From contig JABXHN010000013.1 in the NCBI GenBank assembly GCA_013373635.1, forward strand, positions 1 to 64,000: 64,000 nucleotides of DNA. Direction: 5' to 3'. Shown here one piece after another: positions 1-7,802 of the stretch. Every line of letters begins with the position of its first letter. Within the stretch, counting starts at the first letter, position 1. This stretch comes from Flavobacteriaceae bacterium. Its GTDB lineage: Bacteria > Bacteroidota > Bacteroidia > Flavobacteriales > Flavobacteriaceae. The translations under genes were made by a program, and so were the position numbers. The notes under the pieces were generated by a model that was not told the DNA's origin, did no database searches, and saw nothing but the letters and a program-made list of their open reading frames with translations.

Positions 1-60
1 GTTGGTTAGAATACCTGCCTGTCACGCAGGGGGTCGCGAGTTCGAGTCTCGTCCAGACCG
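1..60 (+). tRNA. tRNA-Asp (GTC), 5' end cut off by window edge
   Basis: The fragment starts in the D-arm. The anticodon arm reads CCTGC-CTGTCAC-GCAGG, giving anticodon GTC (Asp). The T-arm is GCGAG-TTCGAGT-CTCGT, followed by the acceptor strand CCAGACC and discriminator G at 60. CCA is not encoded, as is usual in Bacteroidota. The 5' acceptor strand and part of the D-arm lie outside the window. Confidence 0.93.
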
Positions 61-100
61 CTAGAAAAAAGCCCGGTAATTAATTTTACTGGGCTTTTTC
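51..100 (+). repeat. Direct repeat copy 1: tRNA-Asp 3' end plus terminator
   Basis: The last bases of tRNA-Asp (CCAGACCG), the following CTA and the whole terminator hairpin recur at 1364-1413. The first 20 positions align without gaps at 16 of 20. The next 10 (GCCCGGTAAT) are identical, and the second hairpin arm is nearly so. The two copies bracket the Fic gene, like the left and right ends of an insertion at a tRNA gene. Confidence 0.75.
64..100 (+). terminator. Intrinsic terminator after tRNA-Asp
   Basis: AAAGCCCGGTAA pairs with TTACTGGGCTTT, followed by a T run. This hairpin has a close copy after the Fic gene at 1381-1414. Confidence 0.85.
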
Positions 101-160
101 ATTTTTACCGGGGACGAAACCGGGGAGGTTTTAGGGGTTTATTGTGAAAATTGATTTTTG

Positions 161-220
161 ATTTGCGGAGAAAAATTAACATATTCACCGCAAATATACG
201 GAGAATAATAGGTATCTTTA
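161..220 (+). promoter_or_regulatory. Inverted repeat and -7 box upstream of the Fic gene
   Basis: ATTTGCGG at 161-168 is the exact reverse complement of CCGCAAAT at 188-195, with a 19-base spacer. A Bacteroidota-like -7 box, TATCTTTA, lies at 213-220, about 19 bases before the GTG start. The right arm therefore overlaps the expected -33 region, which is a plausible operator position. The binding protein is unknown; the Fic protein's own C-terminal winged-helix-like region is one candidate. Confidence 0.45.
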
Positions 221-238
221 CAGCATAAATTATTTTTC

Positions 239-1345
239 GTGGCTAAATACATCTATCAACATACTAATTGGACAAATTTTCATTGGCAAGATCATGCCAT
301 CAACACTGTTTTTGGTGAAGTTCGAAATTTACAAGGTAAGATTATTGGCCAAATGAATACCGTAGGCTTTTCTATTAAAGAGGAAGCTAATCTTTCTACA
401 TTAACTCTTGATGTCGTAAAATCATCAGCAATAGAAGGCGAACAACTCAACTATGATCAAGTGCGTTCCTCAATTGCAAGACGTTTAGGAATGGATGTCG
501 CTGGGATGACATCTAGTAGCAGAGACGTAGAGGGAGTTGTTGAAATGATGTTAGATGCTACTCAGTATTATATGAAGCCACTTACTGAAGAACGGCTTTT
601 TGGATGGCATTCTGAACTGTTTCCAACTGGTTACAGTGGAATGTATAAAATTGAAGTTGCTAAATACAGAACTGGAGAAATGCAAATTGTCTCTGGAGCA
701 ATGGGTAAAGAAAAAATTCACTATCACGCACCTGCACCACAATATGTAAAATCTGAAATGGATAACTTCTTAATGTGGTTTAACTCTGAAAACAATTTAG
801 ATCCAGTGCTAAAAGCTGCGATAGCACATTTTTGGTTCATTATCATTCACCCATTCGATGATGGAAACGGAAGAATTGCAAGAGCCATAACTGATTTATT
901 ATTGGCTCGATCTGATAAAAGCACAGATCGATTTTACAGTATGTCAAGTCAGATATTGAATGAACAAAAACAATATTATGCTGTATTACAAAAAGTACAG
1001 CATAGTTCAGGTGATATTACCGAATGGTTAGTTTGGTTTCTTAATTGCTTAAAAAATGCACTAATTGAAACTGAAAAATCTTTACAGAAAGTTTTATTAA
1101 AAGCTGAATTTTGGAATATTAACGAACATACAGCCATCAATGAAAGGCAACGAATAGTACTCAACAAACTTCTAGGTGATTTTGTTGGTAAATTAACAAC
1201 CTCCAAATGGGCTAAAATGACTAAATCCTCACAAGATACTGCCTTAAGAGACATCTACGATTTAGTCGATAAAAACATCTTAGAAAAAGCCACTTCAGGA
1301 GGTAGAAGCACCCATTATTTTTTAAGATTAAATCAAAAAAAATGA
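239..1345 (+). CDS. Fic/DOC family protein (probable AMP transferase), class II, with N-terminal DUF4172-like region
   Basis: Fic enzymes transfer AMP or other phosphate-containing groups from nucleotides to target proteins. The core motif HPFDDGNGR starts at His204 and is intact, including the catalytic His and the Asp and Arg positions. An inhibitory-helix motif (S/T)xxxE(G/N) is present as S62-S-A-I-E66-G67, which places it in the class whose inhibitory helix lies N-terminal to the Fic fold. The first 40 residues (YQHTNWTNFHW) resemble DUF4172, seen on many bacterial Fic proteins. The last 70 residues look like a winged helix, suggesting DNA binding or autoregulation. The start is GTG; the next Met (residue 39) would remove the N-terminal domain. 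The gene stands alone between two copies of a tRNA-end/terminator repeat, so it may be a transferred cargo gene. Its target is unknown. Confidence 0.9.
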   Translation: MAKYIYQHTNWTNFHWQDHAINTVFGEVRNLQGKIIGQMNTVGFSIKEEANLSTLTLDVVKSSAIEGEQLNYDQVRSSIARRLGMDVAGMTSSSRDVEGVVEMMLDATQYYMKPLTEERLFGWHSELFPTGYSGMYKIEVAKYRTGEMQIVSGAMGKEKIHYHAPAPQYVKSEMDNFLMWFNSENNLDPVLKAAIAHFWFIIIHPFDDGNGRIARAITDLLLARSDKSTDRFYSMSSQILNEQKQYYAVLQKVQHSSGDITEWLVWFLNCLKNALIETEKSLQKVLLKAEFWNINEHTAINERQRIVLNKLLGDFVGKLTTSKWAKMTKSSQDTALRDIYDLVDKNILEKATSGGRSTHYFLRLNQKK

Positions 1346-1363
1346 TTTAAAACAATAAATTTT

Positions 1364-1413
1364 GACCAGACCGCTAAAGTAAAGCCCGGTAATTTAATTA
1401 CTGGGCTTTTTTA
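1364..1413 (+). repeat. Direct repeat copy 2: tRNA-Asp end remnant plus terminator
   Basis: ACCAGACCGCTA at 1365-1376 matches the tRNA-Asp 3' end and its next bases, followed by the copied terminator hairpin. No T-arm or anticodon arm precedes it, so it is not a second tRNA gene. It starts about 20 bases after the Fic stop codon. Confidence 0.75.
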
Positions 1414-1414
1414 T
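1381..1414 (+). terminator. Intrinsic terminator after the Fic gene
   Basis: AAAGCCCGGTAAT and ATTACTGGGCTTT form a hairpin followed by six T. It is a copy of the tRNA-Asp terminator and now ends the Fic transcript. Confidence 0.85.
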
Positions 1415-1512
1415 TTATAACACTTAATAATTCAGTTAGTTTTTACATTTTAACTTCAAATAAAACAAAAGACTTCTATTTTTTTCTATTTTCATTCAAA
1501 ATTTAGAACCCT

Positions 1513-2097
1513 ATGAAAACCCTACTATTTATTTTAGCATGGATACCCATGCTTGCACAAGCACAAACATCATTATTTAACGGAAAAAACCTCGATGGTT
1601 GGACCATACAAGGAACTGAGAAGTGGTATGTTGAGGATGGCCTATTAGTCTGCGAAAGTGGACCAGATGAAGAATACGGCTATTTGACTACCGATGCCTT
1701 TTACGATGATTTCATTTTAGAATTAGACTTCAAACAAGAAGCTGATGGTAACTCTGGAGTCTTTATTCGCTCAACTGTGGAAGGAACCAAAATCAGTGGA
1801 TGGCAAGTCGAAGTAGCTCCTCCAGGACTTCACACCGGTGGTGTATATGAGTCTTACGGAAGAGGATGGCTTATTAAACCAGAACCAGAGAAGGAAAAAT
1901 TCCTTAAAATGGGAGAATGGAACCATCTAAAGATTAAAGTCAAAGGAGCTCATATCACTAGTTGGTTAAACGGTGAGAAAATGATTCATCTCAAAGATGG
2001 TAAGATTGGAGATGGAAAAGGATCCATTGCATTACAAATTCACTCCGGAGGAGGAATCAAGGTACAGTGGAAAAACATCCAAGTAAAACAATTGTAA
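1513..2097 (+). CDS. Secreted DUF1080 protein (3-keto-disaccharide hydrolase-like domain)
   Basis: A signal peptide (MKTLLFILAWIPMLAQAQ) precedes a single DUF1080 domain that fills the protein. Recognisable parts are SLFNGKNLDGW at the start, the NSGVFIRS stretch, and a terminal GGGIKVQWKNI. DUF1080 proteins have a concanavalin-like jelly-roll fold. Some act on 3-keto-glycosides, but many have no proven activity. At 194 residues it is a minimal single-domain member acting in the periplasm or outside the cell. It has its own terminator and sits beside the gal genes, but no functional link to them can be shown from sequence. Confidence 0.82.
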   Translation: MKTLLFILAWIPMLAQAQTSLFNGKNLDGWTIQGTEKWYVEDGLLVCESGPDEEYGYLTTDAFYDDFILELDFKQEADGNSGVFIRSTVEGTKISGWQVEVAPPGLHTGGVYESYGRGWLIKPEPEKEKFLKMGEWNHLKIKVKGAHITSWLNGEKMIHLKDGKIGDGKGSIALQIHSGGGIKVQWKNIQVKQL

Positions 2098-2104
2098 AAC
2101 TAAA

Positions 2105-2133
2105 AAGAGGTAGCTAGTCTACCTCTTTTTTTA
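2105..2133. terminator. Bidirectional terminator between the DUF1080 gene and galE
   Basis: AGAGGTAG and CTACCTCT form a stem around a short loop, with A and T runs on the two sides. It can serve both converging genes. Confidence 0.8.
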
Positions 2134-2178
2134 TCTTGATGATTTAATTCTTATTGATCTTCCAATTGAGGAGTTGTT

Positions 2179-3201
2179 TTAGCTCCTTATTTTCTTTTCC
2201 CAATTCCAAGCGGATAATAAAGCGTCTTTAAGAGTGTACTGTGATTTCCATCCTAGTACTTGATTTGCCTTTGTGGTATCAGCATATGCAGCCGTAATAT
2301 CCCCTTCTCTTCGATCGACAATTTTATAGTTGAGCTTCTGTCCCGACACCTCTTCAAAAGCGTGTATCACTTCTAGTACAGACGATCCTTTTCCGGTACC
2401 GATATTAAACACTTCATAACTCTCAGAATTATTTTTTTCGATAAGCCTTTTTAAAGCAGCCACGTGAGCTTTAGCCAAATCAACAACGTGAATATAATCT
2501 CTGATACAGGTTCCATCCTGGGTTGGATAATCATCTCCAAAAACAGAAAGTTGTTCTCTTATTCCTATTCCAGTTTGAGTGATAAAAGGAACAAGGTTTT
2601 GTGGAGTTCCAATTGGTAGCTCTCCTATTTTTGAAGATTCATGAGCTCCAATGGGATTAAAATAGCGGAGTGCAATGGCATTGAGTTTTTTTGAAACTTT
2701 CGCAGTATCTCGTATAATCTCTTCACCAATTTGTTTGGTATTCCCATAAGGAGATTCTGCAGTTTTTGTTGGAGCTGCTTCTGTAATTGGCAACTCGTCA
2801 GCCTGTCCATAAACGGTACAGGAAGAACTAAAGATAAAATTAGCGGTTGGCAACTGTTCTAATTCTTGTAAGAGATAAATCAGAGAAGCAAGGTTGTTTT
2901 CGTAATACAATAATGGCAATTGAACACTCTCTCCAACTGCTTTAGAAGCTGCAAAATGAATGACACCTTCTATAGCTGAATGCTTTTTAAAAAAATCACT
3001 TACATAAATTTTATCTCTTAGATCAAACTCCTCAAAAACAGGTTCGATTCCAGTAATTTCTGTAATGCCTTTTAACACCTCTTTTGAAGAATTGGATAAA
3101 TTATCGATGATTATTACCTCATATCCTTCATTTTGAAGTTCAACGACTACATGAGAACCGATAAAGCCAAGTCCTCCACTGACAACTATTTTTTTACTCA
3201 T
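2179..3201 (-). CDS. galE: UDP-glucose 4-epimerase
   Basis: This cytosolic enzyme interconverts UDP-galactose and UDP-glucose in the Leloir pathway. It is an extended short-chain dehydrogenase. The Rossmann NAD motif GGLGFIG lies at residues 9-15, and the catalytic Tyr152-x-x-x-Lys156 appears in SPYGNTK. The substrate-loop region GTCIRDYIHVVDLA is typical of GalE. Its 340 residues match the family. It is transcribed divergently from galK-galT, whose products supply galactose-1-phosphate and UDP-galactose. Confidence 0.95.
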   Translation of the reverse strand: MSKKIVVSGGLGFIGSHVVVELQNEGYEVIIIDNLSNSSKEVLKGITEITGIEPVFEEFDLRDKIYVSDFFKKHSAIEGVIHFAASKAVGESVQLPLLYYENNLASLIYLLQELEQLPTANFIFSSSCTVYGQADELPITEAAPTKTAESPYGNTKQIGEEIIRDTAKVSKKLNAIALRYFNPIGAHESSKIGELPIGTPQNLVPFITQTGIGIREQLSVFGDDYPTQDGTCIRDYIHVVDLAKAHVAALKRLIEKNNSESYEVFNIGTGKGSSVLEVIHAFEEVSGQKLNYKIVDRREGDITAAYADTTKANQVLGWKSQYTLKDALLSAWNWEKKIRS

Positions 3202-3205
3202 AGCT

Positions 3206-3213
3206 CAAATTTA
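3206..3213 (-). promoter_or_regulatory. -7 promoter box for galE
   Basis: TAAATTTG on the minus strand matches the Bacteroidota consensus TAnnTTTG and lies just upstream of the galE ATG, so the leader would be very short. A TTTGG element lies further upstream but with shorter spacing than usual. Confidence 0.45.
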
Positions 3214-3291
3214 CATATTTATTAAAACCAAATACCATAAATACTGTATTAGTGTTGTAATTTTATATCTTAGGATAGACAAGATATTGCA

Positions 3292-4437
3292 ATGAATAAT
3301 AAGCTCATAGATCGTGTTAAAAAAGGTTTTTTTGAAGAATTCAACTCGAATCCTTTTTTGATCTTTTCTCCAGGCAGAATCAATATCATAGGGGAACACA
3401 CTGACTATAACGATGGATTTGTTTTTCCATCAGCGGTTGACAAGGGAATTGTGGCAGCTTTTGAAAAAAGTAATAGCACTAGTTCTAAAGCAATTGCTCT
3501 TGACCTTGATGAATCCTTTGAATTTGAGGTCGATTCCATTGCTCCTCAAAAAGAGCAATTATGGGCTAATTATATACTTGGAGTTATAGACGAATTAAAA
3601 AAGAAAGGGAATCATATTAAAAATTTCAATCTTGTGTTTAGTGGAGATATCCCAAATGGAGCTGGCATGTCATCCTCTGCAGCACTTGAAAACAGTGTAG
3701 TATTTGGATTAAATGAACTTTTTGAATTAGGGCTTTCCAAAGAAGAAATGATCTTCATTTCACAAAAGGCAGAACACAATTATGTGGGGGTTCAATGTGG
3801 AATCATGGATCAATACGCATCGATGTTTGGTCTTAAAGACCAGGCTTTGCATTTGGATTGTAGATCCATCGAGGCCACCCCCTTTAAAATTGATCTTGGA
3901 GACTATCAATTACTACTGATCAATACTAACGTTAAACACACCCTTTCAGAAAGCGCCTACAATAATAGACGGGAAGTTTGCGAACGTATTTCTAGTTTAT
4001 TAAAAGTCACGGCTCTTCGAGATGTAAGTGAACTAGATCTTTTCGCTATAAAAGACAAAGTATCCGATGAAGATTTTCAAAAAGCCTTATTTGTCATTCA
4101 GGAAAACAAGCGAACCATTGAAGCTTCTAAAGCCATGACAAATGGAGATTTAAATAGATTGGGGGAACTTATTTATGCATCTCATCATGGTTTACAACAT
4201 CAATATCAAGTAAGCTGTAAAGAGTTAGATTTTTTAGTGGATGTTACAAGAGACAAAGACTACCTATTGGGAGCTCGAATGATGGGTGGTGGTTTTGGTG
4301 GCTGTACCATCAATCTAATCAAAACTTCAGAAATCAACTCCTTTAGCCAATACATCAAAGAAGCTTATTTTCATAAATTTAATATTCAGTGTTCTATTTA
4401 CGATGTCACATTATCAGATGGAACTCATCAACTTTAA
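3292..4437 (+). CDS. galK: Galactokinase
   Basis: It phosphorylates galactose to galactose-1-phosphate with ATP in the cytosol. The galactokinase signature PGRINIIGEHTD lies at residues 27-38. The GHMP ATP-binding motif GAGMSSSAA lies at 123-131, and the C-terminal glycine motif MGGGFGGC is present. Its 381 residues are normal for the family. It starts at ATG and is followed after 8 bases by galT, so the two are co-transcribed. It is divergent from galE across 90 bases. Confidence 0.96.
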   Translation: MNNKLIDRVKKGFFEEFNSNPFLIFSPGRINIIGEHTDYNDGFVFPSAVDKGIVAAFEKSNSTSSKAIALDLDESFEFEVDSIAPQKEQLWANYILGVIDELKKKGNHIKNFNLVFSGDIPNGAGMSSSAALENSVVFGLNELFELGLSKEEMIFISQKAEHNYVGVQCGIMDQYASMFGLKDQALHLDCRSIEATPFKIDLGDYQLLLINTNVKHTLSESAYNNRREVCERISSLLKVTALRDVSELDLFAIKDKVSDEDFQKALFVIQENKRTIEASKAMTNGDLNRLGELIYASHHGLQHQYQVSCKELDFLVDVTRDKDYLLGARMMGGGFGGCTINLIKTSEINSFSQYIKEAYFHKFNIQCSIYDVTLSDGTHQL

Positions 4438-4445
4438 TAAATCCC

Positions 4446-5477
4446 ATGAACTCAAATTTACAAGACTATTCCCATAAGCGTTTTAACATTCTCACCGGAG
4501 AATGGGTATTGGTATCTCCTCATCGCACCAAAAGACCTTGGCAGGGGCAACAAGAAGAGCTAATGACTGATTTGAGACCTACTCATGATGTTAATTGTTA
4601 TTTGTGTTCTGGTAACACTAGAGCGAATGGAGAACAAAATCCTGATTACCAAGACATATTCATCTTTGAAAATGACTTTGCTTCACTTCAAAGCGATACT
4701 CCAGATTTTAAAGTTCACGAAGGTTTATTAAAAGCAGAATCAGAAACAGGCATTTGCAAGGTCATTTGCTTTAGTTCGGATCACTCGATGAGTTTAGCCG
4801 ATATGAAAGTTTCTGCTATTGAAAAAGTAGTAACTGCATGGCAAAGAGAATATTTATCTCTTGGTCAGAGAAATGACATCAATTACGTTCAGATTTTTGA
4901 AAACAAAGGAAGTATTATGGGATGCAGTAATCCACATCCTCATGGACAGATATGGGCTCAATTAACACTTCCAAATGAAGTCCTAAAGAAAGATCTTCAG
5001 CAAAAAAACTATTACGACAAAAAACAATCGAGCTTATTAGGAGATTATCTCTCACAAGAATTAGAACTTGGAGAGCGTATCTTATTTGAAAATGATTCTT
5101 TTGTAATTCTCGTTCCTTTTTGGGCAGTATGGCCTTTTGAAACAATGATCGTACCCAAAAAACACCTTAAAAATATAGCTGAATTAACTTTTGAAGAATC
5201 AAAGGCATTTGCAGAGGCCATCTCTGTGATTACAAAGGCCTATGACAAACTCTTTAAAACTTCATTTCCCTATTCTAGTGGAATTCATCAGGCACCAACC
5301 AATGATCAAGATCATTCTCATTGGCATTGGCATATGAGTTTTTATCCTCCCTTATTGAGATCTGCTACAGTTAAGAAATTCATGGTTGGATACGAGCTAT
5401 TTGGAACACCTCAACGAGATATCAGTCCTGAAAAGGCAACCGAAATGATTAAAAGCTTCATACCAACTTTTATATAA
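4446..5477 (+). CDS. galT: Galactose-1-phosphate uridylyltransferase
   Basis: It exchanges galactose-1-phosphate with UDP-glucose to give UDP-galactose and glucose-1-phosphate. The active-site motif HPHGQ lies at residues 164-168, with His166 as the expected nucleophile. The metal-binding pair C51-x-x-C54 (CYLC) is present. Its 343 residues fit the family. The open frame extends upstream into galK, but the ATG at 4446, 8 bases after the galK stop, begins the conserved region. Confidence 0.96.
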   Translation: MNSNLQDYSHKRFNILTGEWVLVSPHRTKRPWQGQQEELMTDLRPTHDVNCYLCSGNTRANGEQNPDYQDIFIFENDFASLQSDTPDFKVHEGLLKAESETGICKVICFSSDHSMSLADMKVSAIEKVVTAWQREYLSLGQRNDINYVQIFENKGSIMGCSNPHPHGQIWAQLTLPNEVLKKDLQQKNYYDKKQSSLLGDYLSQELELGERILFENDSFVILVPFWAVWPFETMIVPKKHLKNIAELTFEESKAFAEAISVITKAYDKLFKTSFPYSSGIHQAPTNDQDHSHWHWHMSFYPPLLRSATVKKFMVGYELFGTPQRDISPEKATEMIKSFIPTFI

Positions 5478-5493
5478 TCAATATATTTAACCC

Positions 5494-5979
5494 ATGAATT
5501 CGATTAAAACCCTCTATTTCACGATTAAGAAGTGGCTTGAAAACAAGTACATTTCCAACGGATTATACATTATTGGTTTTCTTGCTCTTTATATTTTTTA
5601 TATCAATCCCAAGGTTGATTTCAAAGAACACTCTGAAAAGGGAATTCAATTTGAACAGATCAGTCTAAGTCAGGCCATTCAAAAATCTAAAGCCGAAAAT
5701 AAACCCCTTTTTGTCGATGTCTACGCTACCTGGTGCGGTCCCTGTAAACGAATGAAAAAGTTCACCTTTACAGATGAAAAACTAGGAGCATACTACAATG
5801 AGCATTTTATAAACATCAGTCTCGATGGAGAAACAATGGAAGGAAGAAGATTTCATAACTCCTTCCCCTTTTCAGCCTATCCAACTGTATTTATTATAGC
5901 TCCAAATGGCGAAATACTACTTAAAGAAGAAGGCTTTAGTTTCGCCTTCTCATTACTCAATAAAGCTAAAACCCTCTAA
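5494..5979 (+). CDS. Membrane-anchored thioredoxin-like protein
   Basis: An N-terminal hydrophobic segment at about residues 21-36 is followed by a thioredoxin fold with the active site W80-CGPC (Cys81 and Cys84) inside YATWCGPCKRMK. This resembles the DsbD C-terminal domain/thioredoxin_7 type, probably facing the periplasm and handling disulfides there. It begins 17 bases after galT, so it may be read from the gal transcript. It overlaps the next gene by one base (TAATG), implying translational coupling to the peroxiredoxin-like protein. Confidence 0.82.
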   Translation: MNSIKTLYFTIKKWLENKYISNGLYIIGFLALYIFYINPKVDFKEHSEKGIQFEQISLSQAIQKSKAENKPLFVDVYATWCGPCKRMKKFTFTDEKLGAYYNEHFINISLDGETMEGRRFHNSFPFSAYPTVFIIAPNGEILLKEEGFSFAFSLLNKAKTL

Positions 5980-6578
5980 TGATGTCAATTAAAACCCTCT
6001 CTCTAAATTTCTTTCTATTTTTAAGTTTTATCGCAACTGCTCAAGTTTGGAACACTCCTGAATCCATCACTCCTATTGAGGTTGGACAAATCATTCCAGA
6101 CGGCACTCTTGTCGACAGTGAATTAAATTCAACTGCTCTTTACGAGGTATTAAACAATCAAAAAGCAGTCATTGTCATCTATAGAGGTGGCTGGTGTCCT
6201 TATTGCAACAAACAACTCTCCGAACTCACTGATATAGAATCAAAAATTAAAGATTTAGGATATAGAATCTTAGCGATCAGTCCTGAAGATGCCGTCAACA
6301 TCAAAGAATCTTTACAAAAAAATAAGATTAATTATGAGCTCTATTCCGATGCAGGAGCTCAACTGATTCAAGACTTAGGACTTGCTTTTTACAGCAGTGA
6401 TAGAACCAACAATTACATCACAAAAAAATCAGCTGGCAAGCATACTGGAATTTTACCAGTTCCTGCAGTTATTGTAGTAGGAATCGATAAGAAAATCAAC
6501 TACATCTATCACGATGCTGATTATAAAGTGCGATTAGATTCTAATGAACTACTTAGTATTATAACTACTTTGAATTAA
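5979..6578 (+). CDS. Exported peroxiredoxin-like (AhpC/TSA, thioredoxin fold) protein
   Basis: A signal peptide (MSIKTLSLNFFLFLSFIATAQ) leads into an AhpC/TSA-type thioredoxin fold with the motif GGWCPYC, giving Cys73 and Cys76. This CxxC form is typical of redoxin-domain proteins rather than of classic 2-Cys peroxiredoxins. Its 199 residues fit one domain. The stop-start overlap with the preceding thioredoxin-like gene suggests a periplasmic thiol-redox pair. A second ATG lies 3 bases after the first. Confidence 0.78.
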   Translation: MMSIKTLSLNFFLFLSFIATAQVWNTPESITPIEVGQIIPDGTLVDSELNSTALYEVLNNQKAVIVIYRGGWCPYCNKQLSELTDIESKIKDLGYRILAISPEDAVNIKESLQKNKINYELYSDAGAQLIQDLGLAFYSSDRTNNYITKKSAGKHTGILPVPAVIVVGIDKKINYIYHDADYKVRLDSNELLSIITTLN

Positions 6579-6633
6579 TCCGATTGCTTAATTATTTGAT
6601 TTTTTATAGTATTTTTAGAAGTACTAAGAATTG

Positions 6634-7125
6634 ATGATGATATCTGACATTAAAACCAACCTATCACAACTTCAGAACCTACTTGAACAAATAGATCCAA
6701 AAATCTATAGTCAATCTTTTGAGGAATTATCAAATGCCAGTATAGGACAACACATAAGACATATTGTTGAGTTGTTCCAAGCATTGGATAGTGGTTATGA
6801 ATCTGGTATTGTATGTTACGACAATCGCAAAAGAGATCCCCTTATTGAATTAGATCCCAATGCCGCTCTATCCGCTCTAGATCAGATTCTTTTAAACCTC
6901 CTCAAAGAAGATAAAGAACTCCAGGTTGATTATCAATTTTTAAGCAATCAGCAAAAGAACATACAATCAAGCTATCAAAGAGAGCTACTCTACAACTTAG
7001 AACACAGCATACACCACCAAGCCATTATCAAAGTAGCACTAAGAACACTTAGATCTGTTGAGATAGATGAAAATTTTGGTGTCGCTCCTTCTACCATTAG
7101 ATATCGACTGAGCTTAAATCAGTAG
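6634..7125 (+). CDS. DinB-like four-helix-bundle protein
   Basis: This small helical protein has scattered metal-ligand-type histidines (GQHIRHIVEL near the start and LEHSIHHQAI near the end), as in the DinB/YfiT metal-binding superfamily. Some members are thiol-dependent transferases; the substrate here is unknown. The frame opens with TTG at 6631, but the ATG codons at 6634 and 6637 are more likely starts. It is the first gene of a tight trio, with the NRDE gene following after 2 bases. Confidence 0.7.
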   Translation: MMISDIKTNLSQLQNLLEQIDPKIYSQSFEELSNASIGQHIRHIVELFQALDSGYESGIVCYDNRKRDPLIELDPNAALSALDQILLNLLKEDKELQVDYQFLSNQQKNIQSSYQRELLYNLEHSIHHQAIIKVALRTLRSVEIDENFGVAPSTIRYRLSLNQ

Positions 7126-7127
7126 TC

Positions 7128-7802
7128 ATGTGTACGCTTACCTACATTCCACTTAAGGAGCATCGTCTCATATGCTCTAATAGAGATGAAATCGCTCAAC
7201 GATCACAATGCGAATTAACAAGGACCGATACTGGACTAATATACCCTAGAGAACCTCTTAAAGGCGGTAGTTGGATCTGTAGTGACAATAAACGCGTATT
7301 AGTACTTCTCAATGGGGCTTTTAAAAAACATCAACCCAATTCAAAATACACAAAAAGCAGGGGACTGTTACTTTTAGAACTCTCTGAAACAGAAAATCCG
7401 ATCCAACTACTCGAATCGATGAATTTAACTAATGTAGAACCTTTTACATTGGTACTAATTGAGACAAATACTATTAATGAGGCGCGTTGGACAGGAGTAG
7501 AACTCTTTTGCAAATCCATAAATCCAAAAGAGGCTCATATCTGGTCTAGTTCTAGCTTGTATACTGAGGATGCTATCAAAATGAGAGCAAACCTCTTTAA
7601 AAAATATCTCGAATCTAAGGAATTGACCAAGGAATCTCAGTGGTTCTTTCACACTCAAAAAAGTGATGATTTGGAAAACGGAATCGTAATGAAAAGAGAT
7701 TTAGGACCACAAACCATCAGTACCACCCAAATCCTCTTTGGAGATGATCTAAAAGAATTTAAATACTTCGATCACATCAAAGACGAATTGATTCAACTAT
7801 GA
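7128..7802 (+). CDS. NRDE/TANGO2 family protein
   Basis: The N-terminus MCTLTYIPL followed by SNRDE is the hallmark of the TANGO2/NRDE family, in which Cys2 becomes the mature N-terminal residue of an Ntn-hydrolase-like fold. The conserved PREPLKGGSWI stretch is also present. Eukaryotic members are linked to lipid or heme trafficking; the bacterial role is not established. At 224 residues it is compact. Its last 4 bases overlap the next gene (ATGA), so it is coupled to the ATP-grasp protein. Confidence 0.82.
   Translation: MCTLTYIPLKEHRLICSNRDEIAQRSQCELTRTDTGLIYPREPLKGGSWICSDNKRVLVLLNGAFKKHQPNSKYTKSRGLLLLELSETENPIQLLESMNLTNVEPFTLVLIETNTINEARWTGVELFCKSINPKEAHIWSSSSLYTEDAIKMRANLFKKYLESKELTKESQWFFHTQKSDDLENGIVMKRDLGPQTISTTQILFGDDLKEFKYFDHIKDELIQL

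Noticed and set aside
1364-1376. A second tRNA-Asp gene after the Fic gene
   Set aside because: Only the last acceptor bases are present; no anticodon arm, D-arm or T-arm precedes them.
4389-4445. galT start inside galK
   Set aside because: The extra 19 residues are out-of-frame galK sequence; ATG 4446 follows the galK stop.
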